A stretch of 43,823 nucleotides of DNA from Gnetum montanum. Taxonomy: Eukaryota > Streptophyta > Gnetopsida > Gnetales > Gnetaceae. The notes under the pieces are model-generated. The model worked only from the letters and a program-made list of their open reading frames with translations. It did no database searches and had not been told where the DNA came from. The stretch is from the NCBI GenBank assembly GCA_015680685.1, contig MNCI01003588.1:194327-238149 (forward strand), in the 5' to 3' direction. A program made the position numbers and the translations under genes. Positions 1 to 11,644 of the stretch are shown piece by piece; position 1 is the first letter of the stretch, and each line of letters begins with the position of its first letter.

Positions 1-518
1 AGGGATATGTATCATTAATCGTAGGTTCTGATACCCTACCTCCTCACTTTCGTTAAGAGGGGGAACATCTCTTGATAGCGAACCAGTTATAAGTGGTTCA
101 CCATCTCTAGTTTCACCAAGGGTGTGCAGGACCTCTTTGCCCTTCAACAGTGTATGTTGGCTCTCTTGCCTTGAGTCCCTCATACGTTGTGCTTCTGTGG
201 GATAGTAATCCCTTGAATCAAAGTCTTTCGCAATGTATTCTACATACAATTTTGTCATGCCAATCTGTGCCAAAGCATAGAAAAGCATGTTAGAGACTGA
301 TCGATCTGGGGATAACACGATGTTACCTTGCAAATATCTCCATTGCAGCTGTTCATCTTGATGGAGGATAAAGGTAAAGTTTGGAATATAATCATAGGAA
401 TGAGTATAAACTATCTTGTATTGAGGATTGGCTGGTTTTGGCTATGTGTTTTATGTTGCCGACTGTCTCGTGTATGGTCCTTAGGTGGTGATTTGCTCTT
501 ATGAGAAGAAGAAGACAT
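1..518 (-). pseudogene. Athila-like gag, N-terminal part, cut by window edge
   Basis: This is the start of the gag gene of an Athila-like Ty3/gypsy element, read leftwards and running out of the window at base 1. An ATG at 518-516 opens with Met-Ser-Ser-Ser-Ser-His; after about 35 codons comes a stop, and a shifted frame then stays open for about 140 codons to the window edge. It was recognised by comparison with the nested element at 26016, which has the same opening (MSSSHRS) and the shared block FTFILHQDE followed by Gln-Trp and GNIVL. Gag would form the virus-like particle. The gene lies about 130 bases downstream of the primer site at 646-664, the normal 5' leader position. One frameshift plus stop make it a pseudogene. 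I see no zinc knuckle in the part present. Confidence 0.7.
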
Positions 519-645
519 AGTGTCTTATCGGTGTGCTAATTACCATTATATAAATTCTTGTTTAATTAATTAACCTGAAGGTTTGTTTAGGCTCCCAACG
601 ATGTGAGTGATAGCCTTTATGGTCTATTCAGTGCACAAACACTTA

Positions 646-664
646 GTCCCTAGCAACAGTGCCA
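646..664 (-). other. Primer binding site, tRNA-Asp type
   Basis: Read on the minus strand the 19 bases are TGGCACTGTTGCTAGGGAC, one base after the LTR end CTCATCA. The canonical Athila-lineage primer site, complementary to the 3' end of tRNA-Asp, is TGGCGCCGTTGCCGGGGAC. The differences seen are transitions plus one transversion. This fixes the inner LTR boundary and supports the Athila assignment. Confidence 0.75.
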
Positions 665-1585
665 ATGATGAGTGGCGAGGTACCCCTACACTCAACCATA
701 TGAAACGAGCATAGCATACGCGATCCAGTTGAACTACGCAGACTAAGTGCCTACACACCCCATGGAACACTTGGGGTTAATCATTCGTTGTCTTCCCAGA
801 CTTACTTGTAGTTGTCACGGTGTATGGTTAAGTAAGTTCGAGGTATATGATTTTTATATCTTTTTATGTTTTATGTATCCTATGCTAACAAGGTGAAGGG
901 TTGAGAAACCAAGTACTAATTCTAACTAATGACTAAGTCTAAGTTACCTAGCGTCAGCATTCGTTCCCACATATCGTACACAACCTGAACCGATGCAACC
1001 ATGGCTACCAAATGCTAATCGTTGCTGGGATCACCGCGCGTAATGCACGTGCTTGAAGTGGTCGTACTGAGGCACTTAACTAGGAGGAAAGGGTTGAGAA
1101 AGCTAATCTCGCCTAAGTGCGATGAGCAGCGGATTCCTTGACTAACTGTACACATCTTGGTGCATGAATACCACTGGGATTACCAAGTGTAGATCCTGGA
1201 TACGCCACTAGGTTACCAAGTAGTCACACTAGATGCTCGTAATCAAGTCATACTCATACCGCATTACGATGAGCAGCTGATTCCTTGACTAACCATACGC
1301 ATCCTTAGATGCTTGTAATCAAGTCATACTCATACCACATTCTAGGAGTTTAAGGGTGAGAGAGAAAAAAAATCCTATTCCATGCACTACAAGGTTTATC
1401 CAGGAAGTTCATCTTTATTGCCGTACACAACTTGTGTTCAGGTACAATGTTGCTCAAATAAAGATCCGTTCACTTTAGGACTCCTACTATGGGCACATGG
1501 AAAATATTCTATCTCTAGAGTGATCAAACTGCAAGATTTTCCCTACTTCTAGCCCAGGATGATGAAACAAGGGAGAGCCACCTCT

Positions 1586-1593
1586 TATTTATA
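1586..1593 (-). promoter_or_regulatory. TATA box of the Athila-like LTR
   Basis: TATAAATA on the minus strand, inside CTATAAATAAGAGG. The AATAAA signal follows about 170 bases downstream; the nested element shows nearly the same spacing (25137 to 25315), which supports both assignments. Confidence 0.6.
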
Positions 1594-1610
1594 GATATGA
1601 CAGTGCACTA

Positions 1611-1733
1611 CGATATTGCGTACGCGATATCGTACGGGACGATGCGATATCGCGTATGTGATATCGCATGGGATGCGATATCATGACGGCCACAATATCG
1701 CGTACGTGATATCGCGGCCCATGTGATATCGCG
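1611..1733 (-). promoter_or_regulatory. Array of about eight GATATC palindromes upstream of TATA
   Basis: Eight copies of a self-complementary core GCGATATCGC, or variants of it, occur in about 120 bases immediately upstream of the TATA box, several joined by GTAC or ACGT. The same kind of array sits at the same place in both LTRs of the nested element (25032-25119 and 34288-34375), where it is more decayed by C-to-T and G-to-A changes. Position and conservation suggest U3 enhancer sites for a dimeric factor; that role is inferred. Confidence 0.55.
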
Positions 1734-1741
1734 TCTCATCA

Positions 1742-1946
1742 AAGGTCTTAATAGACCGTGAACCCAATTTAAGGTCCTAGTAGACCGTGATGTGCTAGTT
1801 CATAGTCCTAGTAGATTGTTGTGTGCTAGTTTAACATCATAGCCTAAGGATAAGCTATGCCAGTTTATAGTCATAGTGGACTTATTGTACTAGTTTAACA
1901 TCATAGCAAACAATTTGTGCTAGTCTATAGTCATAGCAGACTATTG
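1742..1946. repeat. Hairpin array downstream of element A integrase
   Basis: Degenerate units of roughly 40 bases follow the pattern GTGCTAGTTTA then a small palindrome such as GGTCTTAATAGACC, GGTCCTAGTAGACC or ATAGTCATAGCAGACTAT. It lies between the integrase C-terminus (1982) and the inserted Athila-like LTR (1741). Similar arrays occur at 5616-5710, 11645-11963, 19047-19134 and 36325-36554. Confidence 0.6.
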
Positions 1947-1981
1947 CTTACCTTGCTTTGTCATTGATGTGGCACTACATA

Positions 1982-4900
1982 CTAGGCGTAATACGACTTT
2001 AGGTACAAATGGTTAATAGAATTGGCAAACTCATTGCCATGTAGATCAGCAAGCTTGAATGCTCCATTGTCATAAGCCTTGGTGACCACGAATGACCATT
2101 TCCAGTTGGTTGAGAATTTTTTCGCGGGTTCACAAATGACATTGAGGACTAAGTTCCCCCTTTTGATTGAGTGTTGATGCTGATTATGGTAGTGCTTTTT
2201 TAGTTGCTTCTCTTGGTACAATTCAATGTGATCAAGCATCTGCATGCACTCCTCCTCTATAGATTTGAGGTCAATGGTCCTCAACTCATCATTCTATGCC
2301 TTTTTAATGAAGCTCAAGAGGATCACATAAAGCAATGGGACCTACAATGAAAAGGAAAAATGTCTTCAAACCCATACACAAGGGTATATTGTGTCTTACC
2401 TATTTTTGTTCTGCATGTGGTGTGGTAGGCCCATATTGCATAGACTAGTTTGCTTGTGTCATCATCATTTGCTACTACTAAGCATCTTGTTTAGAAATTT
2501 GACAATGACCTTGTTTATGGCCTCCACTTGGCCATTCGCCAATGGGTAGTATGATGATAAGAAGGAATGCTTAATGTTGAGGTATTCGTAGAAGCGCTTT
2601 GGTCTCTACACTACTAAACTGTGGCCCATTGTTTGTGGTAATGGTAATGGGTAGACCAAATCAGGTTACTATATTGTTGAGGATGAATTTGCAAACCTAT
2701 TGTGATGTTGTCTTCCTAATGGGAATAGCTTCAACCCATTTGGTAAAATATTCGGTTACTGTTATGATGAAGTTATGCCCTATGGAGGACTTAGGCATGA
2801 TGGACCCTATGATGTCCAACCCCAATGTTGGAATGACCATGTGATCTATGTGGTGTGTAGTTTAGTGGGTGGTAGTGCATTAAGTTGCTATGCTATTGGC
2901 ACACATCACACGTCTTAACCTTGAAAATGCAATTGCACTCAATGTAAGTCCAATAGTAGCCTAAGTGTCTAATTTTTGATGCCATTACCCTAGGTGCTAT
3001 GTGGCCTTTGCATAGTTCCGTGTGGACCTAATCAATGATTGTTTGTGCTTCACTATCACTAATGCAAGTTAGTAGTATGCCATCATAGGACTTGTGACAA
3101 AGCATGTTCTCACTTACAATGACATATTGCTATGATTGTTTTTGCACTACATCCTTTAGGATAGTGGTCAGATGTTGCGGGGGCTCACCCTATTAAAGGT
3201 ATGCTTTAATGATGTCGTACCATTCTTGTGCTTGAGCTGTGCTTGTTATGGCTATGGATGCAATGTCAGTTACTTTCATGATAGGTTTGGTGAAATCTGT
3301 TATTGAAGTGGGCAAGGCATGAAACATGTTAGGTGTAATGCTTATGGCCAATGTGGCTAATGCATCAGCAATAGTGTTCTCATTGTGGGGGATGTGTTGG
3401 ATATCTATAGTTGCAAACCATCAAAGAAAATGCTTTGCTAAGTTACAATAAGGTTGTAGGTGTTGTGCTTTACAAGTGTAAAGCTCTGTAACTTGGTTGA
3501 TGATTAACTGTGAATTACCTCAAATCACTAGGTTTTGGATTCCTAGGTCACGAGCTGCTATAAGACCTCTAAGGAGACCTTCATACTCTGCTACATTGTT
3601 AATGTAAGGAAATGTGAAATGATAAGTGAAGGGTTAGATCTCCCTTGAGGAAAAAATCATTACGGCAGTGGCACTACCCCCCTAAGAGGTTGAAGCATCA
3701 TCAAAGTGTAAAATTATCTCAAAGTTGGTAGGCACTTAGCTTATGTTGTTAACATTCTCATTTGGGAATTTTGGGTCTATCGTTGCTTGATCATTTATTG
3801 GTGAAGCTATGAGTTGTGTGGCTATTGCTTGACCTTTGGTTGATGCTTGTGCTATGTAATGTGGGTCAAAATCCATGGTTATTACTTTCCATCATGCAAT
3901 TTGACTACCTTCACAGATGTTTATTATGATTACCCAAAGTACATTTCTTTTTTAGATGATGTTTACCTGGTTGCGGAAGAGATAATGCCTTCACTTCTTA
4001 AGCACAAAGACCAAGGTGAGGTATTTCTTTTCCACATCATTATATTTTTCTTCATGGACCTCTAATGCATGGCTTAGGTAGTATATATAGGGACCTCTAA
4101 GCCATCATCTCACTTTTAACAGAACAAAGAAGCGATGGATGTGTTAGAAGTTACAAGGTAGATGTAAAAAGGTTTACACCCTTGCAAAGGGTAGACTATT
4201 AGAAGTTGAGCCAACTTCTATTTAAGGTTTTCAAATGGCTCTTAGCATTGAGCTATCCACTCAAAGTGGATCCCCTTTCTAAGAAAATATTACATTGGCT
4301 ACAGCTTATCAGTCAACTATGTGATAAACCAACATATGAATTGAAATATGCCTTGTAACCCACGTAGCTCCTTAAGGTTAGTTGGTAGTGCTATGTCAAT
4401 GATGATCTTAACCTTATCAGGGTCTACACATATACCTACTTTTGATACCATGAAACCTAGCATGTGACTCATATTGACATCAAATACACACTTCTTAGGA
4501 TTTAGCCTAAGGTCATGTCTAAGGCAACGCTTAAGTACATGGTCTAAGTCATTTGCGTGAAAATGTGCCATAGTGAACTTAACTGCTATGTCATCAATGT
4601 AGTCATTGAGCAAGTCTAATAAGTAGTCACTAAAGATATATGTCATGGCATGTTGGTAGGTTGCTCTTGCATTCTTTAGTTTGATAGGCATCATTGTATA
4701 CAAAAATGTACCCTAGGGGGTCATGAAGGTTGTAATAAGTTGATGCCCTAGGTTGATCCAAAACTATTTGTATCCAGAGAACCCATCCATGAAGGACAAC
4801 AAGGCATGACCAGCCGTAGTGTCAGTTAGTTGGCCAATACTAGGCAATGAGAATTCATCTTTAATGGTCACTTTTTTAGGTCCCAGAAGTCTATGTAAAT

Positions 4901-5485
4901 GCATATCCTCCCATTTTTCTTAGGTACAACCACGATGTTGGAATCCTAGTCTGCATAGTCGACTACCCAGAGGAAATCAGCTTTGTAGAGCTTGTTGATT
5001 TCATCATGGACTACCAATGCCACCTCAAGCCTCACTGTATGAACTTTCTATTTAACTGGTTTTACACGAGTATCGAGGATGATGCTATGTTGCACTATGC
5101 GAGGATCTAGGCCTAGCATGTCCTCATAGGACCATGCGACCACCTTGATGTTGTTGTTGAGAACTTTGGCGATGCTTTGGGCGTGCTAAGGCTCTAACAA
5201 GGAACTAAGTTTTAGTGTCTTTGCATCACCACTGAGTGTTTCTCTAAGGACTTTGATGAGGTGATCCTCAATGACACCACTTGCCTCTAAATCAAGAGCC
5301 CTAACTAGATGGTTGGGCCAATCTAGTGATGTTTTTATGGATGTTACGTAGTCAGCACAAGCTGGGGGCTGACGGTCTAAGCATTGGGCATTAATGCATT
5401 AGATGAGGTCACCATAGGATCTAGTAAGGACTAGAGGTGAATAAAGTTTCTCATATGCGCTCATTTTGTAATCTTGCAACATATT
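1982..5485 (-). pseudogene. pol: Element A pol: RT, RNase H, archaeal-type RNase H, integrase
   Basis: Pol of the Ogre/Tat-like element, broken by stops and frameshifts. In order: an ATG-led segment MSAYEKLYSP just after a TGTAG acceptor-like site (5486); AWSYEDM at 5137-5117, the usual start of the RT region in this clade; the RT catalytic YIDD at 4601-4590, followed by KCVFD, LGFMVS and VDPDKV; a second, archaeal-type RNase H at about 3712-3345 (FDDAS, NNVAEYEGLLRGL, ADALATLA); integrase with an HHCC finger at 3027-2895 (HTELCKGH ... CDVCQ), a core with LDIIGS and KWVEAIPIRK, and a C-terminus with FSTNWKWSF and KSYYA at 1982. The second core aspartate is Asn (TTNNGPQF instead of TDNGPQF), so integrase would be inactive. 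Several stops are TAG where element B or the family has Gln. Confidence 0.85.
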
Positions 5486-5615
5486 CTACAAAACAACTAG
5501 AAAGAACATCAAGCTACACCTATCTTAAAAGAATCAAAATGCATAACATGAGGAAAGCAATGTAATGAATAATCACCTAAAAATGTGAGAATGCATGTTA
5601 AAAAAGCAAACATGT

Positions 5616-5710
5616 GAGCTAGTTTTGGGCCTTGGTAGGCCATGGATCACTAGTTTAAGGTCTTAGCAAACATCATTTTCTAGTTTAAGGTCTTAGCAGA
5701 CCATCATTTG
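5616..5710. repeat. Hairpin array near the 3' edge of the interval (A)
   Basis: Three units: CTAGTTTTGGGCCTTGG plus TAGGCC, then two copies of CTAGTTTAAGGTCTTAGC followed by AAAC or AGACC. GGTCTTAGCAGACC is a 5-base-arm hairpin. It matches 19047-19134 in element B by position and sequence. Confidence 0.6.
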
Positions 5711-5978
5711 TGCAAAATGTGTTGGTTCAAGCCAAGCGAAGAGTTTTTGGAACACAGAATTAGGCTAGGTGTTTGCTGGGCAACTAGAAAAATCTCAAAA
5801 AAAATTTGAAGTTTAGGAGTCATTAGAAAAAGTTTAGAAATTTTTCAAACTTTGGCTACTATGCTCACCCCTTGCTACACATGCCCCTCTTTGCTACGCT
5901 CCTCAAGAAGCTTAGAAAATTTTCCTAAGTGTGGGAGCATTGGTATGGTAGGTGATGCATTTAATTATCCTAGGAGGG

Positions 5979-5985
5979 TATATAT
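5979..5985 (+). promoter_or_regulatory. TATA-like box, candidate promoter of the antisense gene (A)
   Basis: TATATAT in GAGGGTATATATGTG on the plus strand, preceded by an A/T-rich stretch with the CTATGCTC and TTAGAAA motifs that also fill the family's LTRs. Element B has GAAGGTATATAGGTG at the aligned place (19344-19349). Conservation in both copies is the main support; no transcript evidence. Confidence 0.4.
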
Positions 5986-7855
5986 GTGTGATTCACTGAG
6001 GGTAAACTATCATTTTTCAAAGTGACAGTAAGGAGTTACAAAGTATAGCATAGTTAGAGAGAGGCATGGAGCCTAGAGCATAGCAAGAAGAGTGAAGCAT
6101 TAGAGCGTAGCAAATTGGAGTGTAGTGGCTAAAGCATAGCACCAAGATGACATGCTATAGTGACTATTGACACCCTAGACTTGCCAATGTGGAAGAGGGA
6201 AGATGAGCCCTGGAGCACTTGCCACAAGTGCAGGTAGAGAAAAGAAGAGTGTTACTGGCTACCAGGTACACTTACTATGTGTGCCACTTTTTGCACCATT
6301 TTTTCTTTGCATTTTTCTTCCCTTGTTTAGCATTGGGGTTTGAGGTTTGAGTCCTAAGGTAGCCTACCTTGGTAGGGACTACCACTACCTTGGCCACCTT
6401 GGTGATCGTGGCTAAAGGAAGAAGGTGCGTGTGTGGGTTGTGGATCTATGTTAATGTTTTATTTTAGTTGTGTGTCTACAATGAATGAGACAAGAAACAA
6501 CATGTTGACTATGAGGGATTTGATGTGTTTATTCTTGAGGAACATGACATGTAGGATGATGGAGAAGGTAAAAAACAAGGGTTTTGTCCTAGTAGTGGAC
6601 TAGGATTTCCCTCATTGGAAGCCACACCATGTGGGGGATAAAGACAGGGCAAAAAAGGGATTTCTTCATGACCATGGCTAGGGCATGTGTTGCCAGGCTT
6701 TAAGGGACCATGGAATTCCCTTGTTCATTTTCCCTCTTTTTTCTATGCTTTGTTGGTGCATGGGTAAGGGAAATGGTGGTGCAAGAGTTCATCATGGTTC
6801 TATGTTTTGGAAACAAGGTTTGGTGAATGAAGGATTGGGGCAAGGGTTAAGTCATTATGGCTTAGAATAGCCATGGCCAGGGGATAGGGTTCTACTACTA
6901 TTGATTTTGTGATATAGGAGCAATGTAGGGTGAAGGTAAAGGGAGGGTTAGGCATCACAGGGACACGTGGTGGAGGCCACAAGGGCAAGGAAAGGGCCAA
7001 TGCCATGGCCATAGGGGTAGTAGCCACTACTAGGGGATTAGTTGGACCAGGGAGATTGCCAAGGCCATGGCCATGGTGAGCACCCCAGCACATGCCATCA
7101 ACATGCAACAACACTGGGAGATGCGATGAAAGGGGCATGGTGGCCAGGATGATGGAGTAATACAGTGATGGAGGCTATGCTCCCTAGAGAGTGTAGCCAA
7201 CACTTTGGCAAAATTGGTTAATTTTTGAATGCAATAGGATGTTATGCTCCCAACAGTTAGAATTTTTTTTGTGTTAATTTTTACCTATTTTGGGGCTACA
7301 ATCCTTGGTAGTTAGAAATTTTGGTAATTTTTTTCGACTACGCTCCCTAGGGAGCACACTAAATAGTTAGAATTTTTTTGAAATCCCATGCTACACCACC
7401 TAGAGTTAAGAAAAATTTTGAGAAAATTTTAAAGAATTACTAAGTGTAAAATTGGAATGTCAAATGCGACAAGTTCCATGTGTAAAAATGCCAAGGGTAA
7501 GAATGGCTCATGCAAAATAAAATGTTGAATGCATGAAAGCTTCATCTAAGTGTCAATTTTGCAAGTTGAACATATGAATGCTAGAACATGTAAACTAGGT
7601 TAGTGCAAATGATGTAAATGTGAAGTAAAATGCGAATGCTACATTAATGGTATACCCCAATGAGCACCAGGCACATCAAACATGTATTGATGTCCTATGC
7701 TTGTGGTGTCCCATGGGGGACATTAAGGATATATTTCTAAGTTGTCTTTTTGGCATTAATTTTCTAATTTTTGCTGTGTAAGTTAATATTTTATGACAAA
7801 ATGCAATCTATTGTGTGCTAACACTATATTCATTTATTGTCTTGTGATTGCATAG
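5986..7855 (+). other. 5' region and presumed first intron of the antisense gene (A)
   Basis: There is no convincing open frame. It should hold the leader, one or more small 5' exons and the intron that ends at CATAG 7855. About 6600-7130 is G-rich with many CCATGG and GGCCATGG motifs; its counterpart in B is 19740-20560. Around 7165-7440 are inverted repeats of the CTATGCTC type: GGCTATGCTCCC facing GAGAGTGTAGCC at 7173-7198, and the perfect palindrome GCTCCCTAGGGAGC at 7342-7355, each followed by TTAGAAATTTT-like sequence. A short conserved stretch at about 7655-7690 (TGAGCACCAGGCACATC; B: TGAGTACTAGGTGCATC) could be an exon. Confidence 0.4.
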
Positions 7856-10800
7856 TGTTATTGAAGCCTATCTTGGTAGTCGTGGAGCTCATTGACATTC
7901 TATCCTACATCAGTAAGCTCATTCCCAACATGCCTGCACTTGATATGAAGTTAGGTGATCAAGTAGTGTGGTTTTAGCTAGGGGCATCCGAATTCCTAAC
8001 TTACTTGCTATGGAACTTTAGTGTGATCATGTGGTCACACTTGGTAGTGGAGGCTACAAGCACCATCACTGAGACGTTATTGGTAGGGGCCAAACGAGAC
8101 ATACTAAGATTCATGTTCGATGAGCCCATGATTGGTGGTGATCGAGCAAGTGGCCCGAGATTAGGCCCCAGGAGCATTCATTCCTTAACTAGGACCCAGA
8201 TCATGCCAAAGTTCTCTTGTTATAACAAGAGCAACACCCTTTTCATTGCCATGCACATGCATACAGTCTTCTAGAATCCACCTGGGACTGTATATTATGT
8301 TGGAGGGTAAGTGCTCTTGCTTTTCATTATGTCTCATTGTTATTGGCCATGCTAGATTTGCTAACTATTGACTATGGATATCTAATGCTAAATTTAAGGT
8401 TGATGATGAGGGACTCCATGATGAGATAGGAGCTCTTGCTTTGACTCGTACCATGCTAGAGTTAATTTCCTCTAGTATGATGTTTTGGGAGGTAGTTATT
8501 GAATAGGTGGGGAAGGACTTAGAGAACTACCCCACTTGGTATCTAAAGGCATTCGAGTGGTGTTGGACCTATGATTGGCTTGACGAGGGATGGGCTAGTA
8601 ATAAGCCTATCTTTAGGTTATGCCACTATCTCTGTTACACACACCGTTTGTTCCACATGGGTATTTGTTATGTTGGCTTGACCTTTGTTGCTTATTCTGA
8701 TGCACCTGTTGATCACATGATGCTAACATTACGTTTGTCCATGTTACAGCTACTATTTCTTTAAGAGAGGTGACAATGGTCATCATTAGCCATAGTGAGC
8801 CCACCCTCATTATGAAGTATGATGATATAGAGAGGGTGTAAGAGTGGCTATGCCATCAAGCTTTAGAGACTCTAATTAGTTGGCTTATGCATGCTAGGTT
8901 GATGGACCTTTTCTTGGCCCTAAGCCTAAGCATGCCAATGGTTGAGATGGTGACCATTGTCAACTCCTTTAGCTATGATGCCTACTACTTTGTCACTTGC
9001 ATGCAGGAAATGAGGGTAGTCTTGGACCTCAGCGATGCTTTCTTCACTAACTTCTTTGGCCTTCCCTCTGAGGGCCTGTCAATCATTGACAAGCCCAATC
9101 AGGAGGTAGACTAGAGGTAAGAGATTGAAGAGTGGCTAGGAACTACTTGCTCTCATAAAGGCATCATGGTTGGGAATGTGCATTTGCCTAAGGTCTGGAG
9201 GCTTTACCCTCTTTTTCATGCCTGTGCCTCTCTTAAGCTACTCTCCCAAGGAAAGTTCCTTGGAGTGGAGTAGGCACGGGTGATGTTGGAGGTCATAGAG
9301 AAGGGAACTAGGTTTAATTGGGCCTCCTCTATCACTGTCGGGCTACAAGCACAGATTACCAAGCTTCACCACAATGTCCATGTGAGGTCTCACTTTCACT
9401 TTGCATTCTTTGTAGCCTATCTACGAAGGCTTGTGGAGTTCTTAGTGATCAGAGATAGCGGGTGTCAGGTTGTGTAGGATCAAAAGTAGCTATCCAAACC
9501 ATGGGTTAAGCACTTGTTCATCATCACTCATGCGTAGGACCCTACAGAGGGGATTGAGAAGTTATATTCAGTTATGATGAAGGCACATTTGGGGAGGTCA
9601 CAGTCACCCTATTCCCATGACAACATGGGTGAGTGTTCACTAACTATTATTGGGGATGCAAACAGGGTTGAGCAATACATTGCAAAGACAGTGGAGTCCT
9701 TCAAGGAAAAAATCAAGAGGTTGTGCCTAATAGAGGAGACTTTCCCTATGGTTGGACAAGTAGGCATTAAGAAGCCCACCTCAAGATATCCACATTTTGT
9801 TTGGTGGTTGTAGGTTAGTGTACATTGTAGATGCATTTGGCCTATGTTTTTTTTATTTTTTGGTTATATTATGCTAATACTACTATGTTATGTTTGTGGG
9901 TTAGGTAAGAGGGCTACTAAGGAAGTAGTGATAGTGATAGTAGAGGCAACAAACATGACCCCTCCTTAGGTTGAAGAGGAGGTAGCTCGTAGGGAGAAGC
10001 CATTGGACACCCCAGAGATCTTCCAATAGTTTGATGTAGAGGGGCTATTCCACCTTGAGGGTGACTTTCCCAACCACTTCAATGATGTGCAACTGGGAGA
10101 TCCACCCATGTTGACATCTGAGGGCTTGCTCAACAAGCACTTTGTGTTACCATCTATCCTTTCCCTTTACTCTCAGCCTTCAACTGCTCAGTTATCACTA
10201 AGTGTTGCATTGTGCTATATTGCACTCTTAGACCTTCTTGTCAATGATCCACCACTAGTGCCTACCCATTGTATGAAGCCATGGGTAGAGATGCCAGATA
10301 AATTTTCCTTCATCGAAGGCATCATGGAGGACATGGTGGACCGCATATAGCAGGCAGATCCTGAACTTGGTATGTATGTCATTTTTCTTGAACTATTTTA
10401 CTGATTCCATGCTTAGTCTGTGGTTTGTTTGTGATATGCTAATAGGCTCTAAACTTCATTGGGATCCGAACGAGGAAGCTCATGTGGATATCATCCCTGA
10501 ATATCTTTCCAAGGTCGGGAAAGTGCCTCGTCATGTGCATGAGGTAGTGAGCAAGTGCACACTTTCTAGTGTAAAGGCGTTATGGACCTGTAGGCACTTG
10601 AATTAGCACCTATGGAAACACTTGCATGAGCTTTAGGAGACAGTGGTAAGCTTGACCACAAAAAATAAGGACCTCCAATCTCATTATGATTTATTGTTAG
10701 TTTGGGCATAGAGGGATAGTACCTGGCAAACATTAGAGATATATTATGCTAAATACTAGTCGACGATTCAAGGCAAGAATGAGGCTACTTGAGAGATCGT

Positions 10801-11434
10801 TGAGTAAAGGTTGTAGATGGATCTGCTCTCTATAAAACTTAGGAGTGGAAGAGCTTTAGCACCAAGGTGTGTAAGTGGGGGCATACATAGAAGGACCACA
10901 AGCACCACTACAGGCATGAGTGGGATTCCTATTTATGGTAGCTCAAGGACAAGTCCATGAAGGCTCGTCACCTTGAGATGTTTGTTGAGGCAATTGGTGG
11001 GAGTTGGGCCTTCAAGTTATTTGCTCAACATATAGTGGTTAGTGGTACCCTAAAGTGAGAGATTACCCTACCCTGAAGGGAGACTTCTATGGACACCTTT
11101 TCTATGTAGCCTTTTGCATGGACCACTGTGGATGAGAATAAGATCCTTGCAAATGTTGACTTATCAGAGGTCAAGATCCTCTAATGCTTGGAGGAAGGCC
11201 TTGATAAATTACATCCAGAGTCTAATGCAAGACCCTCTTAGGTTAGTTTTAATTTTTTTATGCTTTTTATGTATCATTTTTGCACATTAATTTTGTATTA
11301 TAGTTCTGTGCTTGTTGATTAATTTGTTATTTTGCATTGCTTTTGAGTAGGCACCAAGCGATATCGCAGGACCTAGTAGAGTAGTAAAGGAGGAGGAGAA
11401 AGAGCCTCAATTCCCACTAGACATCATTGGTTGA
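7856..11434 (+). pseudogene. Antisense multi-exon passenger gene, copy A
   Basis: An unrecognised gene read opposite to the retrotransposon. Exons inferred by aligning with the copy in element B: 7856-8306, about 8391-8660, 8750-9813, 9905-10369, 10446-11241, 11351-11434. Introns are 76-109 bases with GT...AG ends (for example GTAAGT at 8307, GTATGT at 10370, CTAATAG at 10445); the acceptor before exon 8391 is lost in this copy. Coding length is about 3.1 kb, near 1040 residues, plus any missing first exon. The exon at 10446 encodes a heptad-like, charged segment (LWKHLHEL, NKDLQSHYDLLL) suggesting a coiled coil; the last exon ends in an acidic tail (VKEEEKEP) before TGA at 11432. No retroviral motif, zinc finger or signal peptide was seen. 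Internal stops are mostly TAG and often match Gln codons in B. It may be a captured host gene or an Ogre-type accessory ORF; function unknown. Confidence 0.65.
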
Positions 11435-11644
11435 GTAGACCTAATCTAGCCCTACTGTTGGAAAATTTTTCACTTTGGCCACTTTTGTCGCATGGTCATG
11501 TTATGTACTCCTATTGATAGAAATATAATAAAACTTATACTTTTTGAGATAAGGATTGTGTGTGAAACTTCATATTTATCTTGTTGATTATTTAATGCAA
11601 ATAATGTAACTAGTTGATGTAATTAGGCCCTTTGTGGATCCCAT
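11435..11644. other. 3' flank of the antisense gene (A)
   Basis: It begins with GCCCTACTGTTGGAAA, which is present identically after the stop in element B (36106 on), so the 3' untranslated region is conserved. AATATAATAAAAC near 11520 could serve as a polyadenylation signal. Nothing else is recognisable. Confidence 0.35.

Larger units (their letters stand above)
666..1741 (-). repeat. 5' LTR of an Athila-like element
   Basis: On the minus strand this 1076-bp LTR starts TGATGAG (1741-1735) and ends CTCATCA (672-666), a perfect 7-base terminal inverted repeat with TG...CA ends. It holds, in transcription order, an array of GATATC palindromes (1733-1611), a TATA box TATAAATA (1593-1586) and an AATAAA signal (1419-1414). 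It is homologous to the LTRs at 25006-25850 and 34259-35119 but longer, partly because two segments are duplicated: about 1121-1152 with 1268-1299, and 1231-1265 with 1307-1341. It sits inside the hairpin array downstream of element A's integrase; the other end of the insertion lies outside the window, so its target-site duplication cannot be checked. Confidence 0.85.

Noticed and set aside
1611-1733. CRISPR-like regular repeat
   Set aside because: Units are short palindromes without uniform spacers, inside a plant LTR.
6685-7138. Overlapping frames on both strands (61 and 112 codons)
   Set aside because: They lie in a G-rich, CCATGG-repeat stretch; the counterpart region in B does not keep the frames.
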